From JAHBNG01 sp039028975 (GTDB lineage Bacteria > Chloroflexota > Anaerolineae > Caldilineales > Caldilineaceae), in contig JBCCHB010000192.1 of the NCBI GenBank assembly GCA_039028975.1, positions 1 through 28,969 on the forward strand: a stretch of 28,969 nt of DNA, written 5' to 3'. This document shows positions 16,201 to 23,557 of the stretch, piece by piece (within the stretch, counting starts at the first letter, position 1; the number at the start of each line of letters is the position of its first letter). The notes beneath the pieces are model-generated. The model did no database searches. It was given only the letters and a program-made list of their open reading frames with translations, and was not told the DNA's origin. The translations under genes were made by a program, and so were the position numbers.

Positions 16201-17833
16201 GAACTTGGCCGCGGCCAACCAATATCCGAACCGCATCCTCTATTTGTGGAGCTTGTGGGATGTCGATGCAGTTACACCGACTGCTTCTGCGCCCAATCTT
16301 ACTACCTACCACAATTTTGTCCATCTCGCCCAGGCGCTGTCCATAGTGGCCAATCCATCCCCACTGGATATCTGGTTGATCACCAATGGTTCTGCGCAAG
16401 TGAATCAGGAGCCGATCCTGCCCAGCCAAGCCATGCTCTGGGGAGCTACCCTTGTCGTTTCTCAGGAAAATCCTCAAATTGCCTGCCGTACGGTGGACAT
16501 AGAATGGTCTGAACAAGAACAGAATCAAAGATCGATAGCCCAATTGGCGGCACAGATTGGCGCAGAATGTACCACCGAAAATCCCCATGGCGAAGCCTTG
16601 ATTGCGCTTCGTGGCCACCATCGTTGGACGCCTCGTTTTGAACCCATTCAGCTTGACGCGTCACCCAGTGTTCGTACAGTCGGGATCCAGCATCAAGGTG
16701 TCTATCTTATCACAGGCGGATTGGGACGGATTGGCCTGGCGCTGGCCGAGCGGCTAACACAACAGAAGTGCAAAGTGATGCTAACCACACGGCGGGCATT
16801 CCCAGCCAAAGCGGAATGGGCATCCCTGGCCAAATCGGCTGATTTGGAGGCCGAGCTCAGGGACCAACTGCAAACCCTCATGGCATTGGAAGACGCGGGT
16901 GGCGAGGTGACCGTCATGCGGGTCGACATGGCGCTGGCCGATGATGTGGAGTCGATGCTCCAGGATACCATCGAGAGCTACGGATCCATTCACGGCATCT
17001 TCCACGCGGCCGGACTTGCCGATCTACGCTATCTCACCGAGCTGACCGATGAGATATCAGAACGAGAATTTGCCTCCAAAGTAGTCGGCCTACATCATCT
17101 TGACCAAGCCATCGGCAAGCTGAGTCAGAGCCATAATGCTAGGCCGGAATTTGTCATGCTCTTCTCCTCAATGGCCTCCATACTGGGCGGCCTAGCCATG
17201 ACCGCCTACACGGCTGCCAATCGCTTTATGGATGCCTTTGTGGAGGCCGATCCGCTGCGCCACGGCGTGCGTTGGATAGGTAGCAATTGGGATGATTGGG
17301 ATTTTGATTATACCAAAGAGAATGTCGATGCGTATGCTCATTCTACGGCCAAAACGACAGCCATGCCGCCCGATGAAGCGCTGGATCTGCTGGAACGCAT
17401 TTTGGCTCATGCATTGCCCACATCCGTGTTGGTTGCTACACGTGCGCTGCCGCCACGCATGGAACAGTGGGTCAATCAAAGGGTATACCACGAGGTAGAA
17501 AAACAACCTCAGGAAGCAGATGAGCCTCTTCACCGCCACAATGGTTCGCCCCAGGCTCATCACCGTTCTGCGGGTGGAGAAGAAGTACAGGGCGATAGAC
17601 CCCAACACAGCCTGGAAGAGCGCATCCTGAATGTATATCGCGAATGCTTGGGTGTCGATGGCATCTCGATTGAGGATAATTTCTTTGAATTGGGGGGCGA
17701 TAGCCTCTTGGCGACCCAAATCGTCCTCAAGTTGCCGCAAGCACTTCCCGACGGAGTCCAGGTGAAATTACGTCACGTTTTTGACCATCCAACCGTGCAA
17801 GATTTAGCCCGGTGGGCCGCCCAAACCGCATGA
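10238..17833 (+). CDS. NRPS/PKS hybrid megasynthase: TE-A-T-KS-AT-KR-ACP
   Basis: This 2531-residue cytoplasmic synthase starts right after the previous stop, with GGGGAGAA as ribosome-binding site. Domains in order: type II thioesterase, 1-265 (Ser93 in GHSVG, Asp212, His241); adenylation, about 280-790 (SSGTTGTPKG; Lys782 in NGKLDRRK); carrier, Ser841 in GGHSL; ketosynthase, 921-1350 (Cys1096, His1231, His1276); acyltransferase, about 1450-1800 (Ser1561 in GHSIGE, His1660 in HAFH, a malonyl-type pattern); Ser/Asn/Gly-rich linker, about 1868-1917; ketoreductase, about 1970-2420 (Ser2311, Tyr2324, Asn2328); carrier, Ser2489 in GGDSL. There is no condensation, dehydratase or enoylreductase domain. 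Val481 replaces the Asp235 that binds an amino acid's alpha-amine, so the starter is probably another acid. One malonyl extension and ketoreduction would give a beta-hydroxyacyl product. Having the thioesterase at the N-terminus, with no terminal release domain, is unusual. The overall plan recalls BurA (gonyol from DMSP). Confidence 0.95.
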   Translation: MAQSPTTWFTCYNPHPDAKLRIIGFPHGGGGPQAFREWSQLLPDEIELLALHLPGRGSRLDDELIHHMADLTPQIIQALSGYFDKPFVFFGHSVGALVAFDVAHQLQAQQMPLPIHLFASAHKSPQVTTQDNIKQCGNQNGNHEVPMHQLTDAKLVQIIQQLGLVPAEVLEHDELLDLIIPPLKADFALSETYRWNAGRALNVPITALGGQDDELLTPADLQAWEACTTSTFSTQIFEGDHFYTQSHRGELLATLEVTIQQTITTLPKSILRGEQSPYPEKCLHELLREQVAKTPDAVAVVGDDQAGNEVHLTLRELDEQSDLLARYLQSQGVSVGCLVGIYMETSVEYVIAFFAALKAGGAYMTVEIAYPEALLQQVLASAQPVVLLTKERFYSRLSAEWQARTFQMEYGWAEALAAETLLIPDDLPAPTIDSLAQCVMSSGTTGTPKGIICPHRSAVNSYYWRYDHHPYESGEREACNVFLVWEVARPILQGYPAYIIPDEVIYDPPRLVDYLSRHQITRVLFTPSLLEQVLNTPGLDLPEKLQDLRVVYLNGEVVTTALRNRFAELFPNVVLLNDYSIAEVHDACHFDLANLDPIHSPKYAPVGTPMSNVDLYILDDEGQPVPQGFVGELYIGGESVGHGYLGQPEKTAERFPPNPFREDDFPMFRTGDAGRILPNGQLEIQGRIAFMVKLRGYSIVPGAIETAITEHPAVNVSVVVTLDNEETGQPEHLVAYVVGNGEITDDRLLDELRTYLRAHLPHYAVPSYLVPMAELPIAANGKLDRRKLPKPDAAALRSQQTSLKAAPKNQAEEAIAQVWQSLLNQEMVAASDNFFDLGGHSLIAAQLCNQLRESLDLNVSVVDIFQYPTLGELAQMLSSKLDNQQLGEHLDDQFGASTTPARAPQRTTSASSHSASGHSAAPDIAIVGLACRFPGAENAEAFWQNLRDGVCSIRPLSDEELAEAGIPPSVYNRSDYVKMGAPLENVANFDPDFWGLSQREAIQMDPQHRLFLECCWQALESAGYPPTEDGERTGVFAGAFLPLYLLHHLHGGGLMDPTDAPLASLTEFGNDKDYLATRVSYLLNLRGPSISVQTSCSTGLVAIATACQSLQTGQCDKALAGASSIIFPQAGYQYVEGFINSPDGHCRAFDAEASGTVLGDGVGVLVLKRLADAEADGDNILAVIKGYAVNNDGNLKAGYAAPGVQGQVEVVADAQAMAGVEPESISYIEAHGTGTLVGDPIEVRALSTVFRQTAGRNGSLAEQSCALGSVKPNIGHSNIAAGVAGLIKAVLAMQNGQLPPTINFKTPNPAMNLAQTPFFVNDRLRDWEPPDGYPRRAGVTSLGIGGTNCHVILEEWDKESGESELSERKNEREDLPSSRPWHFLPLSAKSESDLERATVQLADYLGQHPDVNLADVAYTLQTGRCTFDQRRVIVCQDGCEPTALQDRDSKYVHTGVYDGPNRPVVFMFPGQGAQYVGMGRELYETEPIFRAEVDRCSELLRTDLGLDLRTILFPDAGEEQTATDKLTQTQLAQPALFVVEYALARLWMSWGILPEAMIGHSIGEYVAATLAGVFSLEDALSLVTIRGRLMQELPAGSMLVAFLTEEDVGPFLTDELCLAAVNGQTLCVLSGPDSAVDKVEKTLTTQEVGTRRLHTSHAFHSQMMEPILEQFTEVVARVERNAPGMSYISNVTGDWITPQEATDPSYYARHLRQTVRFADGLQHLVQHPDWLLLEVGPGRTLMTFARRHPNRSTEQMALTTLPHATADEFDSDAAFVQSTLGQLWVAGVQIHWDDYHVAREPKRIPLPTYPFSGKRFWPSTVTAGASTNGLSGHSATQPDGQLPLEERFYIPTWTRTAKPLPLPAPQARMSSSNGHAGSTVNGSSADRASANGSSKNGSSENGAAAHGAAAKPTSGTTGQRWLLFLESGDDNPRGQLGEQLATLLEQSGHEVQRTYRWGDAQTAQKPQAGNPSVHCLPPAQDAYVELLENLAAANQYPNRILYLWSLWDVDAVTPTASAPNLTTYHNFVHLAQALSIVANPSPLDIWLITNGSAQVNQEPILPSQAMLWGATLVVSQENPQIACRTVDIEWSEQEQNQRSIAQLAAQIGAECTTENPHGEALIALRGHHRWTPRFEPIQLDASPSVRTVGIQHQGVYLITGGLGRIGLALAERLTQQKCKVMLTTRRAFPAKAEWASLAKSADLEAELRDQLQTLMALEDAGGEVTVMRVDMALADDVESMLQDTIESYGSIHGIFHAAGLADLRYLTELTDEISEREFASKVVGLHHLDQAIGKLSQSHNARPEFVMLFSSMASILGGLAMTAYTAANRFMDAFVEADPLRHGVRWIGSNWDDWDFDYTKENVDAYAHSTAKTTAMPPDEALDLLERILAHALPTSVLVATRALPPRMEQWVNQRVYHEVEKQPQEADEPLHRHNGSPQAHHRSAGGEEVQGDRPQHSLEERILNVYRECLGVDGISIEDNFFELGGDSLLATQIVLKLPQALPDGVQVKLRHVFDHPTVQDLARWAAQTA

Positions 17834-19176
17834 ATCAAGCAGAGCAACTTTCCAACATTGTCCAAAATGGTCTCTGTATCGGCTGTGGACTCTGCCAAAG
17901 CATTGCTGGCCCTGAGCGTGTGCAAGTCATGATGACGCCAGAGGGGCGCGAACGTCCAGTCGAATCCGCAGCTATCGACGCAGCAACGGGTGCACACATT
18001 GCTGCTGTCTGCCCAGGGGTACAGATTGCTGGCCTACCCAGCTCTCTTATGGAGCCGGAAACGGTTGTTGATCCGATCTGGGGGCCATATCTGTTTACAG
18101 CGCAAAATTCAGCACAGCCAGACGCTTTCAACGAGGATAGGGATGCGCCTCTATCTAGTCCTTTAGACGAAACATCAGTGCTCCTCAACAGGGGGATTGT
18201 GCGAAGCTACGCGAGTGATCCCGAGGTGCGCTTTAAAGGGGCTACAGGCGGCGTGTTGACGGCCCTTGCCATCTTTCTGCTAGAAACGGGGGCCGTCAAT
18301 TTTGTCCTGCATGTGGCGGCTTCCCAACAGCAACCCATGCGCTCAGAGAGACAACTTAGCTTTGATCGTGGGCAAGTCCTGGGTGCGGCTGGATCACGCT
18401 ATGGTCCAGCCGCACCGCTGGTCGATTTTCTGGAGATTCTAGAGAGAGAAGAGCCATTTGCTTTTGTTGGGAAACCATGTGATGTCGGGGCCATCCGCAA
18501 TCTGGCTCGGCTCGATCCCAGGGTGGATCAATATTGTCTTTACTGTCTGACGCTGGTCTGCGGCGGTGCTTCGGAATTGAGTAAATCGCGGGATCTCCTC
18601 GACGAATTTGGTGTGACGGAAGAGAAACTAGCCCTGTTGCGCTATCGGGGGCACGGCAATCCCGGGCTAACTCGGGTTGAAACGAAAGACGGTCGCGCGT
18701 TCGAAAAGAGCTATAATGACATGTGGGAAGATGAAGCAGGCTGGCACCTTCAATTTCGTTGCAAGATATGTCCTGATGCCATCGGCGAAGCCGCGGATCT
18801 GGTTGCCTGTGACATCTGGCCAGACGCTGCCCCGGCAGGCGAAGATGAAGGGTTTAATGGCATCATCGTGCGTACGCAAAAAGGGGCAGATCTGTTGACA
18901 GCAGCGGTCAACCACGGTGCATTGATCGTTGATCAGGCATTTACGCCGCGCGACCTGGATCACTTTCAACCCCATCAGGTCCGCAAAAAGAAGGCCGTTT
19001 GGGCGCGCATAGAAGGGTTGCGCCAAGCTGGGCAGCTAGCACCCACCATCTCGGATCTGCGTATTGAGGAGCTAGCTATGGAAAATGATCCAGGTGTGAA
19101 TCTGCGCGAAACCGAAGGCACCCTGCAACGGGCACAAGAAGGCCGCACAAGTGAGCCAGCTGCTCGACCAGAATAG
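17830..19176 (+). CDS. FrhB/FdhB-like iron-sulfur flavoprotein oxidoreductase
   Basis: This 448-residue protein belongs to the coenzyme F420 hydrogenase/dehydrogenase beta-subunit family, whose members use FAD and Fe-S clusters to move electrons. The ATG at 17830 overlaps the megasynthase stop as ATGA, indicating translational coupling. Cys16, Cys19 and Cys22 (CIGCGLC) plus Cys61-Pro form a ferredoxin-like site. The middle has the family's RFKGATGGVLTAL, GKPCDVGAIRNL and CLYCLTLVCGG blocks. The C-terminal part has CKICPDAIGEAADLVACDIW, another typical cysteine cluster. Homologues include F420-dependent enzymes and bilin or chlorophyll-derivative reductases, so the name does not prove F420 use. 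Coupling to the megasynthase implies a redox step on the product or its precursor; which step cannot be told. Confidence 0.85.
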   Translation: MNQAEQLSNIVQNGLCIGCGLCQSIAGPERVQVMMTPEGRERPVESAAIDAATGAHIAAVCPGVQIAGLPSSLMEPETVVDPIWGPYLFTAQNSAQPDAFNEDRDAPLSSPLDETSVLLNRGIVRSYASDPEVRFKGATGGVLTALAIFLLETGAVNFVLHVAASQQQPMRSERQLSFDRGQVLGAAGSRYGPAAPLVDFLEILEREEPFAFVGKPCDVGAIRNLARLDPRVDQYCLYCLTLVCGGASELSKSRDLLDEFGVTEEKLALLRYRGHGNPGLTRVETKDGRAFEKSYNDMWEDEAGWHLQFRCKICPDAIGEAADLVACDIWPDAAPAGEDEGFNGIIVRTQKGADLLTAAVNHGALIVDQAFTPRDLDHFQPHQVRKKKAVWARIEGLRQAGQLAPTISDLRIEELAMENDPGVNLRETEGTLQRAQEGRTSEPAARPE

Positions 19177-19213
19177 ACAACTGACTCGATCAAACACCGA
19201 AAGTGAAATTTTA

Positions 19214-21820
19214 ATGTTAACCACAAGACCGTTGAGTAATCTCCGCGTGATTGACTTCGGGCAATACATTGCGGGGCCAGCTGTGGCCATGATGCTGGCA
19301 GACCAGGGTGCGGAAACAATCCGCGTCGAGCCACCGACAGGGCCATTGTGGGACAGCCCCACAAATGCAATTCTCAACCGCAATAAAAAGAGTATCGCGC
19401 TCGATTTGAAGCAGGAGACAGAACGACAGCTTTGCCTTCAACTGATTACATCTGCCGATGTTGTCATCGAAAATTTTCGGCCTGGGGTCATGCAGCGGCT
19501 GGGGCTTGGCGCTGATGAAATGCTTCGGTTGAATCCCCGCCTCGTCTATTTGTCACTACCAGGGTTCGCCCACGATGACACGGAATGGGCCAATGTCCAG
19601 GCATGGGAAGGCGTTATCGCAGCCGCGGTTGGCCAATATATGGACATGGGGCTGAATCGTGTCCTCATGGGGATCAACCCATCATTTTCCCCTTTGCCGC
19701 TGGCATCTGCTTATGCGGCCGCACTCGGGGCGACGGCTGTCACCTTGGCCCTCTACAGCCGAGAACAGACCGGGCAAGGCGATATCATCGAAGTACCGCT
19801 GGCCGCGGCCATGACTGAGGGGCTTGCCTATAATTCCATGCAGATAGAGGCATTGCCGGAACGATATCTGTCGCGCCGCGAACGTGAGATCGAACGTCGC
19901 CAGGCAGCAGGATTACCAATGAACCTGGAGTATGCCGATCTGCAAACATATCTCGACCCCTTCTACCGCAGTTATGTATGTGCTAACGAGCGCCCATTCT
20001 ACGTTGTCTCTGCTTCCCATACCCAGCACACGGTCAAAACCCTGCAAGTGCTGGGTCTATGGGAAGAGATGGTCGCGGCTGGGATCCCGATGGACAATCC
20101 GTATCTATCTTCCGATCAATGGTCAGAGGCGTGTACATTGCTGGCCTATCCCTTTACCAAAGCCTGGGCAGACAAATTGTCGGCACGGATGCAGGACGCC
20201 TTTTTGCAACGCTCCAGTTTCGAGTGGGAAGAGGTTTTTGGGCAAAATGGCCTCCCGGGAGCCGCGCACCGCACAACGCAAGAGTGGATCAATTCAGAAC
20301 ATGCACTGGCGGCTGGAATCATCCTGGAAATCGATGATCCAACCTACGGTCATATGCGCCAAGCCGGAAACATTGGCTGGCTAGCCAGTGATAGTTCCAA
20401 CGTACTGACCAAGCAGCCCGCACCGACATTGAATCAGCATCGCGAAGAGATTCTCCAGCAGCTAGATGAACTTTCATTGACCAATCGGTCGGATCATGCA
20501 TCGACCCACAATGCGTCGGTGTCACAGGCCACCAAATCGGATCAAGGCTGGCTAACCGGGATCAAGATTCTCGACTTGACCAATGTTATCGCTGGACCCA
20601 CGATTGCCTCAACTTTTGCCCGCTTTGGTGCAGAAGTCATCAAAGTAGACAATCCCAAACCGACAATGGATCCGTGGAATACGATCATTTTTGGCCTACA
20701 GGCGAATCGTGGAAAACGTAGCATGCTGGTTGATCTGAAAGCGCCTGAGGGCCAAGAGATCATCCGTCGCTTGATTGAGGAAGTTGACATTGTCACCATC
20801 AATGCCGTCGAGCCACAACTCAAACGATTGGGCCTTACGTTCTCGCAAATCCACGCCATCAACCCCAGGGTGATCCTATGCCAAATTGATGCGTTTGGTG
20901 GACCCAAGTCAGGGCCACGCAGCAATTATGTTGGCTATGATGATCTGATGCAGGCTTCCAGTGGGATTATGGAGCGCTTTGGTGGCTCATTGAGTACGCC
21001 AGAGGAGCATGCCCACTTGGGGACAATCGATGTGTTGTGCGGATTTTGCGCCGCCTTTGCGCTAGGTGTGGCTCTTATCAAGCGTGAGCAGCGTGGCGAA
21101 CCAGATGTTGCACGGGCATCGTTAGCGGCAGCAGGTCAGCTTCTTCAGCTACCCTTTATGTACGATTATGCTACACGAGCACCATTTGATGAACCCAGAG
21201 GTCGTGAATCCAAAGGCTGGGGCCCATTTTATCACTGTTATGAAGCCCAAGATGGTTGGTTCTTCCTGGGCGCAAAACTGGAAAAACGATCAGAACTGGC
21301 CACTATTCCCGAGTTGTTTGATATCATGACCATCTCAGACGAAGAACTCACCGACTACTTGATAGCGAAGTTTCGAGGCAGACCCGTATCTTACTGGAAC
21401 GAAGCTCTACGTGCGCGCGACATCGGGATCTGCGACATTGCATCAATGAGCGAAGTACGGGCGCAGAATCTGTTCCAGGATGATTCTGTGTCGGTGGTTG
21501 GACGAAGTACAGAACCAACCAACATACTAGGCGGAGATAAGAGCAACATCAAGGCTGACTTCAAAACCAAACTTATTGGCAAAACCTTCGCCTTTAATCA
21601 GTATTACCACCCCGAACTGGAACGCGTGGTTGATCTCTGTGCACCGAGCGCAATTCGCCCGCACTGCACGCAAATTCGCCTCCCGTCACCAGCCTCTAAA
21701 TATGGGCACCACACCCGTGAGATTCTCCGCGAACTTGGCTACAGCCTAGCAGATATTGAGTCTCTCCTGGTAAAGCAGGCAGTCTCCGAAAGCTGGAGTG
21801 AGCAATATCTGCCCGATTAA
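19214..21820 (+). CDS. Tandem-domain class III (CaiB/BaiF) CoA transferase, DddD-like layout
   Basis: This protein has two complete CaiB-type domains in one chain, about 8-415 (LSNLRVIDFGQYIAGPA) and 445-840 (LTGIKILDLTNVIAGPT). Such enzymes move CoA between carboxylates through an aspartyl intermediate. The C-terminal domain keeps the catalytic Asp (Asp576 in YVGYDDLMQASSG). The N-terminal domain has Glu132 at about that place (AWEGVIAAAVG), so only one half is likely to transfer CoA. DddD, the DMSP CoA-transferase/lyase, has the same fused architecture, a similar size, and a single essential Asp in its second half. Other tandem CaiB proteins exist, so DddD function is a hypothesis. I use the ATG at 19214. 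A GTG at 19151, overlapping the upstream gene and preceded by GAAGG, would add 21 residues and is a real alternative. It is the last gene of the cluster. Confidence 0.85.
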   Translation: MLTTRPLSNLRVIDFGQYIAGPAVAMMLADQGAETIRVEPPTGPLWDSPTNAILNRNKKSIALDLKQETERQLCLQLITSADVVIENFRPGVMQRLGLGADEMLRLNPRLVYLSLPGFAHDDTEWANVQAWEGVIAAAVGQYMDMGLNRVLMGINPSFSPLPLASAYAAALGATAVTLALYSREQTGQGDIIEVPLAAAMTEGLAYNSMQIEALPERYLSRREREIERRQAAGLPMNLEYADLQTYLDPFYRSYVCANERPFYVVSASHTQHTVKTLQVLGLWEEMVAAGIPMDNPYLSSDQWSEACTLLAYPFTKAWADKLSARMQDAFLQRSSFEWEEVFGQNGLPGAAHRTTQEWINSEHALAAGIILEIDDPTYGHMRQAGNIGWLASDSSNVLTKQPAPTLNQHREEILQQLDELSLTNRSDHASTHNASVSQATKSDQGWLTGIKILDLTNVIAGPTIASTFARFGAEVIKVDNPKPTMDPWNTIIFGLQANRGKRSMLVDLKAPEGQEIIRRLIEEVDIVTINAVEPQLKRLGLTFSQIHAINPRVILCQIDAFGGPKSGPRSNYVGYDDLMQASSGIMERFGGSLSTPEEHAHLGTIDVLCGFCAAFALGVALIKREQRGEPDVARASLAAAGQLLQLPFMYDYATRAPFDEPRGRESKGWGPFYHCYEAQDGWFFLGAKLEKRSELATIPELFDIMTISDEELTDYLIAKFRGRPVSYWNEALRARDIGICDIASMSEVRAQNLFQDDSVSVVGRSTEPTNILGGDKSNIKADFKTKLIGKTFAFNQYYHPELERVVDLCAPSAIRPHCTQIRLPSPASKYGHHTREILRELGYSLADIESLLVKQAVSESWSEQYLPD

Positions 21821-22024
21821 ATTATACCATTTCCATCAATGCAGACGATGACAGCTCTTATTTGCTAAGGCAGCAAGCCTATAGGCTGAAACGCACGTGA
21901 GATAGCGCCCGACTTCCCCTGCAAAGCCACCTGGTTATTTGTAGTACAAACTGGCTGCCACAGGTAGGATTCCTAGGTGAAGGTAGAGCGTGGAAAGTCG
22001 AGCATCTTCATATCTTTTTTCCTC

Positions 22025-23062
22025 CTACCACTCAAAGATCACCCCTAGCATCGACTTCTCTCGGTGGTAGGCCATCTCGTAGGCTTCGACCATCTTGCTA
22101 TAGTGGAAGCGGTGGGTGATAAGGCGCTTTGGCTCCAAGTTCGGGAGCCCATTGGACGAGGCCATGAGGGCAACCACATGGTCGGCGATTCGGTCCCAGG
22201 CGTAGCGGTCCTCGGTCTGCATGGCCGTCTGCCCATTGTCTGGGTAGAGGTAACCTGCACGCCCCGACACCGCGATCAGCGAAATGCCTTTGTTGTAGAA
22301 CCATTCCATATTCAGGGGGTTGAAGGTCAGTGCATCCTCGCCCCGTCCCAGCAAGCTGACAATGGAGACACGTCCATTAGGACGAACGATCTCCATCGCT
22401 GTCTGGTAGGCTGGCCAAGGGTTGGCGGTTAGAATGACCAGGTCAATGCCTAACCCGTTGGTGAAGTCGTCCAGCTTAGCAGCCAGATCGGGATCGTTAT
22501 AGAGAAAGTTCGTTTGCACCCCCATTCTTTCTGACATCTCCAAGCGAACAGGGCTGTTACCGATGCCCACGATCCGTGCGCCAAAGAGGGAGCCGATGGC
22601 CGCAGCACCTAACCCCAATACGCCCAGTCCGACTACGGCCACGGTCTCACCCGGACGAAATTGGGCTTTATGGTAGCAGTGGGCGCTCAAGGCATAGAGA
22701 TGGGCGTAGACCGCGTCTTCATCGTGGACGCCATCAGGAATCTTGACCAGACTATCAGCGTCGGTGGTGATGTATTCGGACTGATGAGGCGCACGGGTGA
22801 CAATGCGGTCGCCAACCTGCACGCGGGTGACCGCGCTACCGACCCCGTATACAATGCCCAGGTTGCTGTCGCCTACCCAGCGAGGGTAACCGGGCGCGCC
22901 GGGTACCTGTTCTGCGCCTTCGTAGTTACCGCGGTCGGTACCGATCTTGAAGGCAGATATGCGGGTCTTCACCCAAATATCGTTGGGTTTGAGGTCACCG
23001 GTGTGGATGGGGTGTTCTTCGATGCGTAGATCGCGAGGGCCGCGCAACATGGCGATTTTCAT
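22025..23062 (-). CDS. Zinc-less medium-chain dehydrogenase/reductase
   Basis: This 345-residue protein has the GroES-like N-terminal domain and Rossmann domain of medium-chain alcohol dehydrogenases, with the nucleotide-binding motif VAVVGLGVLGLGAA near residue 150. It should be a cytoplasmic NAD(P)H-linked oxidoreductase. The catalytic zinc ligands are not visible: the usual Cys in the first block is replaced (ISAFKIGTDRG), the GHE motif is absent, and there is no structural four-Cys lobe. It therefore resembles zinc-independent quinone-reductase-like members. I chose the ATG at 23062, where family homology begins (MKIAMLRGP); an open frame extends 34 codons upstream without conserved features. 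It converges on the biosynthetic cluster across a 204-base gap, so it is a separate transcription unit; any role in that pathway is only possible. Confidence 0.85.
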   Translation of the reverse strand: MKIAMLRGPRDLRIEEHPIHTGDLKPNDIWVKTRISAFKIGTDRGNYEGAEQVPGAPGYPRWVGDSNLGIVYGVGSAVTRVQVGDRIVTRAPHQSEYITTDADSLVKIPDGVHDEDAVYAHLYALSAHCYHKAQFRPGETVAVVGLGVLGLGAAAIGSLFGARIVGIGNSPVRLEMSERMGVQTNFLYNDPDLAAKLDDFTNGLGIDLVILTANPWPAYQTAMEIVRPNGRVSIVSLLGRGEDALTFNPLNMEWFYNKGISLIAVSGRAGYLYPDNGQTAMQTEDRYAWDRIADHVVALMASSNGLPNLEPKRLITHRFHYSKMVEAYEMAYHREKSMLGVIFEW

Positions 23063-23166
23063 TATTCTATTCTTCCCTGGTTCATTACATATACTCAGGC
23101 TCTGCACAAATTGGCTTTTTTTGGCAGTACCGTAAAAAGCACAGACAATCAAATTTTCTATCACAG

Positions 23167-23206
23167 GAAGGACAAGAAGCTCAGGAAGGATTTCTTCTCG
23201 TCCTTC
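23167..23206. repeat. Purine-rich hairpin containing a repeated 17-mer
   Basis: GAAGGACAAGAAG (23167-23179) pairs with 23194-23206 at 12 of 13 positions. The preceding bases extend it to ACAGGAAGGACAAGAAG (23163-23179), which occurs again at 28196-28212. Both copies lie just upstream of minus-strand genes. Confidence 0.55.
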
Positions 23207-23467
23207 TCGCCCTTCCCTGTCGAAACCATGTGTGACTTTTGCAGTATCGCCTTTTTTGGCTCTTTAGGATCTCATACTTTGGCAAGCTCAGCACAAGCGT
23301 GGTTGACAAAACGAACGAGATCAAGCGGTCACGTACTCTGCCCTGAAAAAAGCCCGCCGAATCAATTCCGCGTCTGCCAGAGGAAGCCTGTTCAAACAGG
23401 CTATAGTGACGGGATGTGGTGATTTTTCATCCTCGGTGGTGAATCGAATGTATATGCGTCTTCCAGG

Positions 23468-23538
23468 AAGTGGGTGTCCATGAAGGACTATGCCACATAA
23501 TGAACACCCACTTTCTGAAAGGTGGCTGTCAACCACCT
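23468..23538 (-). terminator. Two hairpins after the oligopeptide-binding protein gene
   Basis: Reading leftward past the stop at 23558, AGGTGG/CCACCT (23520-23538) is followed by a ten-base stem, AAGTGGGTGT/ACACCCACTT (23468-23513). Neither is followed by a clear T run, so they may be mRNA 3'-end stabilisers or weak terminators rather than classic rho-independent ones. Confidence 0.4.
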
Positions 23539-23557
23539 GCATTCCTAAGGCAACTTC

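Larger units (their letters stand above)
23063..23557. other. Intergenic region rich in hairpins
   Basis: About 500 bases lie between two minus-strand genes. They hold a purine-rich hairpin (23167-23206), a short AGCCTGTT/AACAGGCT hairpin (23385-23402), and two more hairpins just after the binding-protein stop (listed as terminator candidates). Minus-strand frames in 23220-23540 read in a protein-like way but shift frame and match nothing I know. I call no gene. Confidence 0.55.

Noticed and set aside
21876..21887. Perfect palindrome AGCCTATAGGCT between the convergent CoA transferase and dehydrogenase genes
   Set aside because: There is no T tract and the stem is too short for a terminator; a 12-base palindrome alone supports no function.
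23321..23542. 73-codon minus-strand frame between the dehydrogenase and the binding-protein gene
   Set aside because: It runs through two hairpins, has no good start and matches no family I know. Nearby frames read in a protein-like way only if shifted, so at most it is an old relic.
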